Shown piece after piece: positions 24,646-35,780 of a DNA stretch of 64,000 nucleotides. A program made the translations under genes and the position numbers. This DNA is from Zygnema cylindricum. Taxonomy: Eukaryota > Streptophyta > Zygnematophyceae > Zygnematales > Zygnemataceae. The notes under the pieces were generated by a model. That model searched no databases, had not been told where the DNA came from, and worked only from the letters and a program-made list of their open reading frames with translations. The first letter of the stretch is position 1. Each line of letters begins with the position of its first letter. The DNA is taken from the NCBI GenBank assembly GCA_037447655.1, contig JBBHKE010002367.1, positions 1 to 64,000 on the forward strand, given 5' to 3'.

Positions 24646-26968
24646 GGTTTAGGAGCATGGGGTCCTCATTCTCGCTTTGCGATTTTTGACAGACGGTCCT
24701 ACATTGTATGGTACCGGGTGTATGTACTGTAGAACTTATATGTCTAGCCTGTCGCCTCTAGTGGTTAAGTGCCACATGGTGACATAAAGCAGACATACAA
24801 AGCATAGTTCAAAAGTAGGTGAAAGTAGGCCCATACAATATGCCTATTGTACGCAAACATACAATATGACCTTAAGACCCATATTGTATTGGTCTCAAAA
24901 TGAAAAAAATAGTAATAGGGTTGAGTTGCACATCGATCGATAGAGAATTAAACATCGTGTCTAAATTTTGAAAATCATTCGGACAAAAAAATATTTTTCT
25001 ATGAGTTTTGATGTGTTTTTTTATTTAATGCGTTAGATTTGGACGATCGGACGGTCGCTGATCAAAGTAGCGATCTAACAAGATCACATGAAAAGCGCAT
25101 AACACAACTAACGATAAGACTATTATCAGATTTGGACGATAGGACGGTCGCTAATCAAAATAGTGATTTAAGAAGATCACATGAAAAGCCCATAACACAA
25201 CTCACGATAAAGGCGCCTACAAAAAGCCTACAATAGAAATGCCTAATTTTAAACTATGATACAACTAATAGGAAAAACTACAAATTTGTCGGATTGTTGG
25301 CCAACAGATCAACTGTTTGCAATCTAAAATGACAGCTCATCTGTACAACTAGACATATGAGACAAAACACAGAAGTGCCGATATCCATGGAAAAGGATCC
25401 AGTTCAGTTAGTCTTCATTATCGTAGGATGATGAACATTTAGGACAGCTAAAGGTACAGTATCTATGAAGTACGATCCTAGCACGATGTAGCCGTTGAGG
25501 CTAAACATCCTTTGTTTGAGCGCGCGCGTCTAATAAAGGTACCTCGTGATCAAATCCTTTATGTCAAAATTATTCGCCAATATTCAACACATGGCACGTT
25601 AATGATATCGGTAACAAGTACATAGATTGTGTCACCCGGTTGCTGAACCTTTGATCACGCCCTCTTGATCTCATTTTCCACCTCTTTCTAATTATATTTG
25701 TCGTCAAATATCGCATGTGAGTAGTTAAAAAAATGGATTTTCAAGGACCTTTCTTCTACTACCAAAATCGACTTGTTTAGTTCGTCCTTTAAGCATTGAT
25801 ACGGTCCACCACATTCGGTATTGTTTTCTGGTTTCTGCATTTTTTTCTTCCACAACTTGTTTTCAAACTACAATGAGGAGCAGTCCTAGAACGAGCTTCG
25901 TCAAACTTCCAGTTTCTTAAAGATTTTGAAATTTTTTATAAGACCTTTGCTCTAAGTGGTTGCCAAGTTTCGACTTTCAAAATCATTTGGAGGCTCTAAA
26001 TTTTGTCCAAAATAGTCCACGCTTACATTCGTGTTTGTCGCAAGGGGTTGATGAGTGCAAAAATTTGTTTGATATACATTAAATGCATGAGTTGTTTGTG
26101 TTTGTTTCACGTCTTTGTGAATTTGCCTCACTCGTCGCTCTTAAGGAGCACGTCTTGTATTTGCAACAAGCATATTAATTCTTGAGGAGGGATTTGATTA
26201 ATTTGCTACTCACTTGGAGGATAACGTATTAGTAACGCATTTGCAATAACAAGTTGCAACTATTGGCGACAAAGCGGGGTACACCGTCAACCGAGAGGTT
26301 TCTCATATACTGCCTCCTCGTCCCCAAAGTACTTCTATCGAAAGCCCTCGGTTGGATTAAGTCTTCATTATCGAAAGGTCCTTGGGCAATGTGGATCCAA
26401 TTCAGATACTTGTTTCTTCTTATGCGCAACTACATGGAGGCCTTGAGGCTCGAGTTGCAACAACTTTCAAACGAGTGAGGTTACGATGATTGATACCCTA
26501 TGAAACAGTTTGTTTCATTTCTCGAGGAGGTTTTTAGATGTTTGAACGAGCCATTCAATTACTTGTTTCACCATATTGTGCGAAAATATTAAAATCTAAA
26601 AGTTTGAGAACTCCTCCATCTAAATTTTCGCCTACTTTTTACCGTTGACGTGAAATATTTGCCCTTTAGAGAGCTCAAGATGCGACCCATCTTTTGAGAA
26701 AGCACCGTAAAGATGAGAAGTGTTGCCTTTTATATTTTTTATCAAGAGATCTATTCCACGCGCATGAACGTTGCGACTGTGGACTTAATTCTTATAGTTA
26801 TGGACAATCACCTAGTGGAGTGTTTCTTATGTTCGTAGTTGGTGGTCTTTAATGGGTTTTTAGGTGAATACTTTTTTTAGTTAATGATGATAGATACTTG
26901 TTTTAAGTAGCGTGGTCTTAGCTGTTAAATTTATGAGAAATAAACCATTTCCTCTTGACTCTTTATAG
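24646..26968. other. non-coding DNA with a 93-bp tandem duplication
   Basis: At about 25035-25127 and 25128-25215 a segment with AGATTTGGACGAT, GGACGGTCGCT and AGATCACATGAAAAG is duplicated. Its translation would be a two-copy repeat, but no start, family or flanking gene supports coding. The rest is unrecognised. Confidence 0.5.
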
Positions 26969-27213
26969 TATTGGAAATCGGTGATATTAAACGTATCGCA
27001 TGGGCGCAAGAGTGTTAACTTTAAAAAATGGCCAAGCCAGGATCAAACCCGAGAACTGGTGTTAGTTTTACACTAGCTCAACCAACTGAGCTACCTGGTC
27101 GATGTGTACACGGGGGCCTAATACCAAATATAACGACGATTAGTTGCGCTCTGTCAAACCAACTTGTTGCGCGATATAGATGTGTGGATTCCAAAGTTGA
27201 CGATTCTCTAACA
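26969..27213 (-). repeat. TRIM 3' LTR
   Basis: 245 bp, the partner of 27274-27512 and clearly diverged from it, so the insertion is not recent. It is preceded on the minus strand by the purine tract at 27214-27227. Confidence 0.8.
27030..27100 (-). promoter_or_regulatory. tRNA-like block in TRIM 3' LTR
   Basis: Minus strand TAGCTCAGTTGGTTGAGC has a perfect GCTC/GAGC D-stem, followed by a degenerate anticodon arm and GGGTTTGATCC as B box. It lies at the same relative place as the block at 27336-27405, so the tRNA-like part belongs to the LTR and is not a separate SINE insertion in one copy. Confidence 0.7.
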
Positions 27214-27273
27214 CGCCCCCTCACGATGTTCTCTATCTCACGTGGCTTGCCTTCGCCCCCTGGCTTTGATATT

Positions 27274-27512
27274 TGGTTGGAATTCGACAACATTAAACTT
27301 ATGGCATGGGTGCCAATGTGTTAACTTTGGAAAATGGCCAAGCTGGGATCGAACCCGAGACCTGATGTTACCCGTACACCAGCTCTACCAACTGAGGTAC
27401 CCGGCTGATGTGTATGCAAACACCAAATATAACGCCGATTAGCGGCGCACAAGCGAACCAACTTGTAGAGCGATGCACACGTGTGGAGTCGAAAGTGGAC
27501 AATTTTCCAACA
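27274..27512 (-). repeat. TRIM 5' LTR
   Basis: 239 bp, TG...CA on the minus strand. It pairs with 26969-27213: shared blocks run from TGTTRGA at the start, through CCACACRTG, the tRNA-like block, GGCCATTTT, AAAGTTAACAC and CCCATGC, to TTCCAA near the end. Confidence 0.82.
27336..27405 (-). promoter_or_regulatory. tRNA-like block (A and B boxes) in TRIM 5' LTR
   Basis: The minus strand reads like a tRNA: TACCTCAGTTGGTAGAGC (D-arm and A box, 27382-27400; CTC pairs with GAG), a six-pair anticodon-like stem with a 7-nt loop, and GGGTTCGATCCC (B box, 27344-27356). The acceptor and T stems no longer pair well, so it is not a functional tRNA gene but could act as an internal Pol III promoter in the sense direction of the element. 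Confidence 0.7.
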
Positions 27513-28012
27513 TAAAGTATTTACATGTTTATTAGTTCGTTTTCATCTTTTGGACCCAAATGGTTCTTCCAAAGCGTATTTTACTATAAAGTTTCCTCTT
27601 TAAGAAAATGAAAAATATTTGTACAATACATTTGAAAAAAGTCACATCTGGTAATTGAATAAAAAATTCGATGAGGTATAATACTGTTCTAATTCTTCAA
27701 CCATGAGATAAAGAGGTTGGTTAGTTAAAAAGGTGGTAAATGTTGATTGTCAGCATCTCCTGCCGATTGTGCACAGATAACATACTTGTTGTACTTGATG
27801 ACGTTAACTCTTGGGCTGAGCCAAAATCGTTGAGCGAGTACACCACGAATTATTATTAGTGTCAAAGTTTAATTAGTGTTGAGAAAAAAATATTGTTATT
27901 AATGCTAATTAGGAATTTGAAAACAAAAAAAAAGGTGTATTCTAATTTTGGCGTTAATGCTAATTTGGGAGTTGCAAAAAAAGGAATAATTGTCGTACAA
28001 TTGTATACACGA

Positions 28013-28015
<3 letters not shown>
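27513..28015. other. non-coding DNA
   Basis: No coding, repeat or RNA signature recognised between the TRIM and the AT microsatellite. Confidence 0.5.
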
Positions 28016-28522
<507 letters not shown>

Positions 28523-28716
28523 CCGTACAAAATATTTGAAATCGTACGCAGTCACAAATTCAAATATTTGTACATGTCAGACTAAATTTACGTCATTTAT
28601 ACGACTAGATTGAATCTTGTTTTTTTAGCGCACGTTCCTATGCGTGCGCCTCTGCTTTAATTATTTTTTTCTAAATTTTTACTTCAAAAGGAACAATTGT
28701 ATACGGTCTCACATCG

Positions 28717-28891
28717 ACCCTACACCACACTATTTAGATATTATCGTACTTTCGTTCTTTACACTATATTGTACTGTACCTTAATTAACGTCAAGGAAAA
28801 ATTAAAATCATGTACACTATTTAAAAAAAAAACAAAATTTTATGAACCTAAATTAGAGTTATATACCTTAATAACGATTCGCGGTGTAGCG
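28717..28891. mobile_element. decayed small inverted-repeat element
   Basis: The right end TTAATAACGATTCGCGGTGTAG matches the right end of the Gy1-inserted element (CTAATAACGATTGGCGGTGTAGTG). The left end CCTACACC..ACTATTTAG is a weaker inverted match. No target duplication could be read, so only the right terminus is well supported. Confidence 0.4.
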
Positions 28892-28919
28892 TTTCCCCAT
28901 TTTTATTTCTGTGCCAGTA
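28892..28919 (-). mobile_element. 3' end segment of LINE-type relic, left of A1
   Basis: If the A1 insertion is removed at its TAAC target duplication, this sequence continues 36843-37017, which in turn continues the LINE-type relic right of Gy1. Assignment depends on that continuity only; no poly-A tail is seen. Confidence 0.3.
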
Positions 28920-28924
28920 TAACC

Positions 28925-29979
28925 TGTAGAAATTAAGGGTCTTTTTAAATATTTTCTAGGTCTGAATAGAAATAAGAAAAAAGCCGAGGCAGTCTATCTC
29001 TAACTTCTCTCTCCAACTACCAAACTTGTCGCAGTTACTGAGAAATTGGAGAAGGAGCTAGAGCCATGGCTACCTAGGCTATCCAGAGGTTTACGGGAAA
29101 ATATATTTTAGTTAGGGGTTTAATTTACTAAAAGATATGTACCGGCGACAGGATTTGATCCTGGTACTTGCCGGTTAGCAGACAGCCAGTAGCCGGTAGC
29201 CTTAGCTGTTAAGTCTAGGAGTACTGTTATGTACAATATGGTTTGATAATTACTTAAACATTTATGCGTAAGATAGTTCATTTAACTGTAACTGATTACG
29301 GGAGACATATATCCAGTAAATGTAAAAGTACGGATTCCGGTACGGATAAAAAACCAATACCGCGCATTTAATTCTTTAGTGAAACGAATACAGCGCATGT
29401 ATTTATTACGGCTACGATTAAATGTGAATTTAATCGGACGGCCGGAATTAACACTGAGATCGCAGAAGAGGATTTCGGCGTTTTGTGGTCATCGCCACAT
29501 CAGATGACACGTGGCGGAATGACATTGGATCGCGGCATCTCCGAGGATTAAGGGAGCGAATCCGGACATACCACGTGTCGACATTTAGGCCATGTCGTAT
29601 AATGGCCGTACATAAAGTACACCAGCAGCTGTACTTTTGTGTACGAAACTGAAATCTGATTGGCTCCGTACATCAGTTGATAGAGTCTGCGAGAGAGATA
29701 GGACTTAAAAAAATTAGGAGATAGGACCCTCTCTCCAAGAGAGCTTCTGTACAAAAGGTTAACTTTGACCCTCCATAACTTACTGCTCAGGGGAGCAAAT
29801 ATAGAGATTCTTTTTGCTATCGACTCAGGGGAGTCTTGTCTTCACAAGGGTGGAGTTGGTCAGAATTTTTGTCTGCCAGGGTGGCAGTTATTATTGCTGA
29901 AACACAAAGGGGTCAGGGTTTCCTAGAGGCTTCTTAGAAGCTGTCCACTCTGAGGACTTATGGAGGTCTCTGAGTTTCA
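28925..29979 (+). repeat. 5' LTR of A1
   Basis: 1,055 bp. The perfect hairpin CTCTCT-CCA-AGAGAG (29729-29743) lies near the expected RNA start or end region. U5 hairpins are GACTC-AGGG-GAGTC (29822-29835) and CTGCCA-GGG-TGGCAG (29873-29887). The antisense tRNA-like module is at about 29141-29220. Confidence 0.92.
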
Positions 29980-29983
29980 GGTT

Positions 29984-31100
29984 ATGGGACCACCCTATAG
30001 GGTACCAATCTTTAATGGAACTAGCTTCATATCCTAAGAAAGTATGATGATTAGAGCTCTATGTGAAAAAATATTTTGGGGGATAGTGAGTGGACGGTTA
30101 GGGCGTTTATCAAGTCTAGGAATTCCTCTAGGGTTTTGAGGAAGTAGATTCACTAGGAAAGAGGATCCACCTTCAACGGAGGAAACAAAGTAAGGGAGGT
30201 GGTGGACAAAAGAAAGGAGAAGAGGCGACCACACCAATAGCAACTGGTTCGGCATTCATGTCACCTATTTCGAGGAACGAGGAGAATGATACTGAAATCA
30301 GGGACTTCAACAATATGGCGGCAAAGCACTTTATCCTACGCCATCTCACTCAAGGACTTCCATACCCTCATTTGCAGGTAGAAAAGGCATCCGATCTTTG
30401 GATGGTTCTCATAGAGATGTACCGAAGTGGTACGATTCAGCAACAACAGTTGGCTGATGAGAAAGTTAAGGAGTATGTGTGCAAAGGGGGAAAGATGCTG
30501 GATTTTTGCAATGAGCTTGCTACACTCTTCATGGAGCTATAGAGTGCGGGAAAAGATTTTAGTGAAAAACAAAAGGTTAACTGTTTACTGATGAAGTTAT
30601 CCGATGAGTTCGAGAACATAGTCAACCTTGTGTAGGACTTGCCAGACTCAAAGTGGATATGGAACTTAGTGGTAGGGATGATTCTCGTTCGGAAGAATAT
30701 GATTAAGATCCGAAAGAGAGGAAAGAGTGGCCAAGCCTTAGCAACTGCGACCGATTGGAGGAACAAGGTTTCCTGGAAACCAGTCGGAAACTATGGGGGG
30801 AGGGAGCAGAAAAATCAGACCGACGAGTTCGAACCAAGGGCTCCCAAAGGTTTATGTCATTTTTTTATGAAACTTGGGCACTATATGGCAGAGTGCACTA
30901 AGCTAACCAAGCTTTGGTTAAAGGAGGGGCACACCATTGGTACCCCGAGAGGAAAGAAAAAGGCCCTTGTGACACAGGTACATGAGGCGGATTCCGAGGA
31001 CGAGGACGATGAGCTCCTTTTAGATGAGGAGTTGGAGGCGAAAAACGAGGTCGAAATTCCACGAAGGCAGAAATGTGCTTACGGTGGATTGAAAGGTGAA
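29984..31100 (+). pseudogene. gag: copia A1 gag
   Basis: ATG at 29984-29986, four bases after the LTR. It opens MGPPYRVPIFNGTSF, then a stop replaces the conserved Trp. The capsid core is open at 30258-30540 (AAKHFILRHLTQGL, DLWMVLIEMYRSGTIQQQQL, DFCNELATLFMEL), then stops. From 30639 the frame is open through RKRGKSGQALATATD and the zinc-finger area (CHFFMKLGHYMAEC, second Cys lost) into an acidic EDEDDELLLDEELE tail and protease. Confidence 0.85.
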
Positions 31101-32470
31101 TCAAGTTGGATTGTAGATTTAGGTGCCTCCATTCACATGTGTAAAGATAGGCACCTGTTCACTAAGATAAGATATATTCCCAGTGTAGAGATAGAGTACG
31201 GTGATGGGAGGATAGTTACCACTACTCTTGTAGGATCGGTAGATTTCAAAGTGTTAGTAGAAGGAATGACATCCATAGTAACATTCTACGATGTATTGTT
31301 TATGCCGGAGCTGAACAAAAACCTCATCTCTACATCTGTATTAGATGATAAGGGTTTTTTTACTAGCACCAAGGAAGGAGTCTTTATTGCTAGTTTTGAG
31401 GAGGATGTCTATTTCATTGTTGAGAAAGGTAGCCATGGGATGTTTAGGCTTGTTTTAAGTAATGAAACGAAGAAACTCTATTATGCTGGTGTTCATGATA
31501 TTATGATGTGGCAATAGGCTTGGGCATGTGAATCTAGACAAGTTAAGAGAGATGAAAAAGATGGGAGTGGTGGAAGGGATTAAGTTCTAGTGAGAATGAT
31601 AATATAAGTGATTGTAGTGGATGTGCTCAAGGTAAAACACACAGATTACCCTTTCGTAAAACAGCCACCTATAAGGGAGAAAAAATTCTAGATCTAGTAC
31701 ACACAGATTTTTGGGGACCACCTAAAGTGCCCTCACCGGGGGGGAAGAGATTTATGATGACTATCATTGATGATTGGTCTTGGTATTCCCGAGTATATTT
31801 TTTGAAAAACAAGTCCGAAGCTCAGGATTGTTTTAGACAATATAAAGCATAGAGCGAAAAATTTCATGAAACTCCAATCAAGAGAATAAGGAGTGACAAT
31901 GGTGGAGAGTATACTTCTTACCAGTTTGAGGATTTTCCGAGGGAAGATGGGGTCCAACACCAAAAGACAATTCTAGAAATCCCGGAACAGAATGGGGTAG
32001 CTGAAAGGTTATATAGAACATTAAGTGATAGTGCTAGAAGTATGTTGTCAGATAAGAAGATAGGAAAAAGGTTTTGGGCAGAAGCAATGAACTGTGCTAA
32101 TTACCTCAACAATAGAGTTCTTACTTCAGCTATAAAAGATCAAACACCTTATGAGAGATGGACAGGTTGGAAACCAGACTTATCTCATTTAAAGGTTTTT
32201 TGGCAATGAAGTATTCATTCTAGATACAGATCGGTCTAATTGGAAGATAGATCCTAAAGGGAAACCGGGATACTTATAAGGATATGATGAGGATGTTAAA
32301 GGATATATAGTTTATGATCTAAAAAGAAAAGATATAATCTTAGTAAAGCAACTAGTAGTTATGGATGAAGGAAAGTCTGTGGATCCTTTCAAATATACAA
32401 AGTCAGTAAAAATCAGATTTGAGTCAGAAAATTCCGATGACTTTAGCTCCCTAACTATCCGGGTTTTAGA
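31101..32470 (+). pseudogene. pol: copia A1 protease and integrase
   Basis: The protease site reads VDLGAS (about 31114), with the catalytic DSG altered at Ser. Then come FYDVLFMPELNKNLIS, DVYFIVEKGSHGMFRL and a broken pre-integrase block (a stop in MMWQ, about 31517). Integrase motifs are found in shifted frames: HTD.WGPPKVPS (about 31700), SDNGGEYTS (about 31895) and NGVAERL (about 31993). The C-terminal domain is at about 32200-32470. There are several stops and one frameshift at a G run (about 31738). Confidence 0.85.
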
Positions 32471-33492
32471 GAAGATGACATTCTTGCAGATACAAATCAG
32501 ACCGAAAAGGACTTGGCTGTGGAAACTCCAGTGGCAACTCTACCTGAAGCGGAAGACGTGGTGGAAATTGATTGGGAATCAAGGGATAGGGGAGAAGCCG
32601 AGTTTGTTCGAAAGAATCCACGAGAACCATCTATTCCGGCCTCAAATTTTGAGGGGGGAAGGAGAAGTAGCAAAAGACTGCAAGAAAAACATGTTAATAA
32701 CAAGGTAAATAAACTATCTCATTAAGATGAACCTCAAACTTATGGAGAGGCGATGACTTGTCCAGAAAAAAATCGGTGGAAGACAGCCATCAATTAGGAG
32801 ATGGCCTCAATTATGGCAGCCGATACTTGGGAGCTGGTGGATTGTCCACCTAACCGAAAACTAATCGGTTATAAGTGGGTTTTCAAATTAAAACTGAACC
32901 CAGATAACACGATCGAGCGCTACAAGGCCCGATTAGTGGCAAAGGGATTTACACAAAAAGAGGGAATTGACTACGAGGAAACCTTTGCCCCGGTGGTTAG
33001 ATTTCCCTCCGTCCGCATACTTCTGAGCTTGGCTGCAGCGGAAGACATGGAAGTGCACCAGATGGACATCAAGACAACCTTTTTGCATGGAGAATTGGAA
33101 GAGGAGATCTTCAAGCGACAAACCAAAGGGTTTGTGGAGGAAGGAGAGGAGAGTAAGGTATGCCGGCTGATTAAATCTCTTTATGGTTTAAAACAAGCGC
33201 CTTGACACTAGAATAAGAAGCTTGATGAGTTTCTTACCAGTCTGAGATATATCCGGATCAGCTCAGATCACTCAATCTATGTTTTTGAAGATGAGGAAGG
33301 TGTTATATTTATTGCAATTTATGTTGATGATTTGCTTGTTTTAAGTAAATCAATGAAAAAAATTAATAAACTGAAAACCGATCTTAATGGGAGATTTGAA
33401 ATAAAGGATATGGGGGAAGCAAAATATATTTTGGGAATTCAAGTAGAGAGAGACCAAAAAGAAGAATAATAATATTGACTCAAAAGGAAGCA
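32471..33492 (+). pseudogene. pol: copia A1 reverse transcriptase, N-terminal and catalytic part
   Basis: An acidic linker with RRSSKRLQEK is followed by an open stretch at 32801-33205 with YKWVFKLKLNPDNTIERYKA, DYEETFAPVVRFPS, MEVHQMDIKTTFLHGEL and SLYGLKQAP. A stop follows, then YVDD at 33320-33331 and FEIKDMGEAKYILGIQVERD. It is interrupted at 33493 by the inserted LTR-like element. Confidence 0.88.
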
Positions 33493-34940
33493 TGTTATGC
33501 CGCATCGTGTCGGCGGCTCGCTCGCACGTTATCATGCACGCACGCGCGGTATTCTGCACACACACGCAGTATTTCTCACGCACGCGCAGTATTTCTCACG
33601 CACGCGCAGTATTTCTCACGCACGCGCGGTATTCTGTACGCACGCGCAGTATTTTATATGCACGCGCAGTTTAAGGCACGCGCGCGCGGTTTTATGGATG
33701 CACGGCCGGTTTAATGCATGCACGCACGATTTTCGCACGCATATATAAGTTTCGTTCTCACGTGCGATTTAATTCCGATTCATATTTTTAGGTTTCATTG
33801 AATAGTACTAATTTCGTGCGATATGTTTCATTTCGTGCGTAGGTACACGATTTTCGAAGTTGGACGCGAAACATCGTTTGGGCGACGTGACGCGATTTCA
33901 AGTATTTGGTGCTAGACCTTTTATTTCGTGCGATATGGTTCATTTCGTGCGGTATGTTTTGTTTCGTCCGTATGCACGCGATTTTGGGAGTATCCACGTG
34001 AAGTATCTTTTTGATGTGCATCGTGATTTTCGGGCGACGTTTCGATTCACTATCTATTTATTTCAGTGGCAAACCCATGTAGGTTCGCGCGCACATGTAG
34101 TTAGGGAGGGTTTTTACCCTCGGACAGTGGATTTTGTCAAGCGTACGGCAGACGATGTTGGCCGCCTATTTGCCAACATCTTTAGTATTTTCATGCATGT
34201 AAAGTAGACAAGACGTAGGCTAATTTTGCTTAGGCCTAGTGTAGCTCTTACTTAGCCTAATTCTCAGACTTAGAGAATTTAGCTTTCGCACAAGAATTTT
34301 CTCTGGGCAGCGGAGCTTTTCTCTTGCTCTCTCTCTCACCGATTGCTCAAGTTTCTTCCTTTCTTTTGCTAGCTAGCTGTAGAGGCTAGATAGTTTACGT
34401 ACATTCTCCCTTGTAATTCTGCCCACGCTTTTAATCCACGCGGCTCAAAGCCAAGTCCAGAAGGTTTCCCTCCAACTTGTGTCATTTTTGGGAAGTGGAT
34501 TGGAGTTCGTGTGGAGAAGCATCCGGATCCGCCTGCCCTTCCCACGGACAGCTGAACGGTTTGGGTGTTTGTTTTTGTGTTGTTTGTATTTTCGGTTGGG
34601 AATGGAAGGGTGAATTTTGGCCGAATTTTGAGTTTTCCTTGTTTTTGGTTGGAATTATTTATTTTGCTTCGTTGCTTTCGTACGAGATAACTCTTGTAAA
34701 GAATACGTTGAAGACCCAAGAGCCTAGTGGCTACCTTGTGGCTTAGTATATAATTATTAGGTTCACTTCACTCTAGGGGAGTATTCTTTCCCTTCTTTCT
34801 TGGGTCATTTCACCTTTGTTCCTTCTCATGGTTTATATATTTTTCTGACTTTTCATATTTATTTCCGTTGTTGTGTATGTTTGTGAGCATGACTTTGCCG
34901 TTTGTGATGCATGTTTGCTTGCTTCCTTCTCATGCACGAC
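33493..34940. mobile_element. solo-LTR-like insertion inside A1 pol
   Basis: Inserted within the conserved TQKEA..NML segment of copia RT, and flanked by a 5-bp repeat AAGCA (33488-33492 and 34941-34945). It begins TGTTATGCCGC and ends GCACGAC(A), like an LTR of gypsy type. It contains no protein. The left part holds a CG-rich minisatellite (about 33535-33740), and the right part reads like an R/U5 region (CTCTCTCTC, TTGTAATTCTGCCC). The exact right end is ambiguous by one base. Confidence 0.7.
33535..33745. repeat. CG-rich ~21-bp minisatellite (CACGCACGCGCAGTATTTCT)
   Basis: Nine or ten head-to-tail units, the first perfect and the later ones degenerating (TATTCTGTA, TATTTTATATG, GGTTTTATGGATG variants). 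Three forward frames are open across it simply because the unit is a multiple of three and stop-free. Confidence 0.9.
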
Positions 34941-34945
34941 AAGCA

Positions 34946-35780
34946 ATAGGGAACATGCTTGAAAAATTTCAAATGGATAAAGCTAATAGTTGTACAACTC
35001 CAATGGAATTGAAGAAGGGAAGTGAGGGGAGTGAGGAAGAAGGAGTCATAGTCTTAGACGAGGAATTATCTCATGAAGAACAGAAGTTCATGCAGACTAT
35101 TCCTTACAGGCAAGTAGTGGGAAGTCTAATCTATTTTATAATTGTACCCGGCCGGATTTAGTTGCAGTTGTAGGACTGCTGAGTAAAAGTCTAAATGCTC
35201 CCACAAAGAGGGATTGGGAGGCAGCTAAGAGAGTCCTTAGATATTTGATAGGAACTAGGGATCTATGGTTGGATTTGGGTGGGGAGAATACTGACATCAC
35301 TACTTGGATTGATGTCAGTTGTAGTGATTCTCCGATGAGGAGATGTACTTCTGGATATGTATTATATGTGGGTGATAGGGCTTCCTGTTGGAGTAGCAAA
35401 TAACAAAAGTTTATTGCTCTGTCCACCATGGAGGCTGAGTATGTGGCCTCTTCCTTTGTTGTTAAAGAATATATGTGGGTCAAGTCTTTGCTTGGTGAGT
35501 TTGGTCACCTTTAAAATGTTGTTCAATTTTTTTTTTTGTGATAATCAGGCAATAATCGCTATTTCTGCCAATCCTAAACATCAGTTTAAAGACAAATACA
35601 TGGACATTAGACTCAGTTTTGTTAGAGAGAAAGTAGAAAACAAAATAATTAGTTTATAGTATAGACCAGATAGCGAGACGATAGCAGATATGATAATCAA
35701 ACCTGTTCCTTCCCCTAAACTAATTTTCTTCAAGGAGAAGTGTGGTCTAAAATTAAAGATTAACTAGAAAACAAGGGGAG
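34946..35780 (+). pseudogene. pol: copia A1 RT end, RNase H and PPT
   Basis: Resumes after the insert with NMLEKFQMDKAN, then IPYRQVVGSLIYF (about 35100), SDSPMRRCTSGYVLYVG-type sequence (about 35325) and KPKHQFKDKYMDIRLSFVREKVENK (about 35575-35645). The PPT AAACAAGGGGAG ends at 35780. Frameshifts and stops are frequent, including a poly-T expansion at about 35527. Confidence 0.83.

Larger units (their letters stand above)
26969..27512 (-). mobile_element. TRIM-type miniature LTR retrotransposon with tRNA-like LTRs
   Basis: 544 bp on the minus strand: 5' LTR (27512-27274), about 60 bp of internal DNA, 3' LTR (27213-26969). Both LTRs open TGTT. The 5' LTR ends CCA directly before a primer site (plus strand 27261-27273) resembling the complement of initiator tRNA-Met (TATCAAAGC against TATCAGAGC). 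A purine tract GTGAGGGGGCG directly precedes the second LTR. Flanking 5-mers are tatag and taaag, a 4-of-5 target duplication. No protein is encoded, as expected for TRIMs, so it would rely on enzymes from full copia elements. Each LTR contains a tRNA-like block. Confidence 0.82.

Noticed and set aside
25035-25236. A two-domain repeat protein
   Set aside because: The repeat in the translation comes from a 93-bp tandem duplication; there is no start context or family, and the two units differ as non-coding DNA would.
27336-27405. A genuine tRNA gene
   Set aside because: The D-arm and boxes fit, but acceptor and T stems do not pair and the block lies within a repeated LTR, so it is tRNA-derived and not a tRNA gene.
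33492-33748. Three overlapping Arg/His/Thr-rich frames
   Set aside because: They are the three forward frames of a 21-bp stop-free minisatellite and have no independent support.
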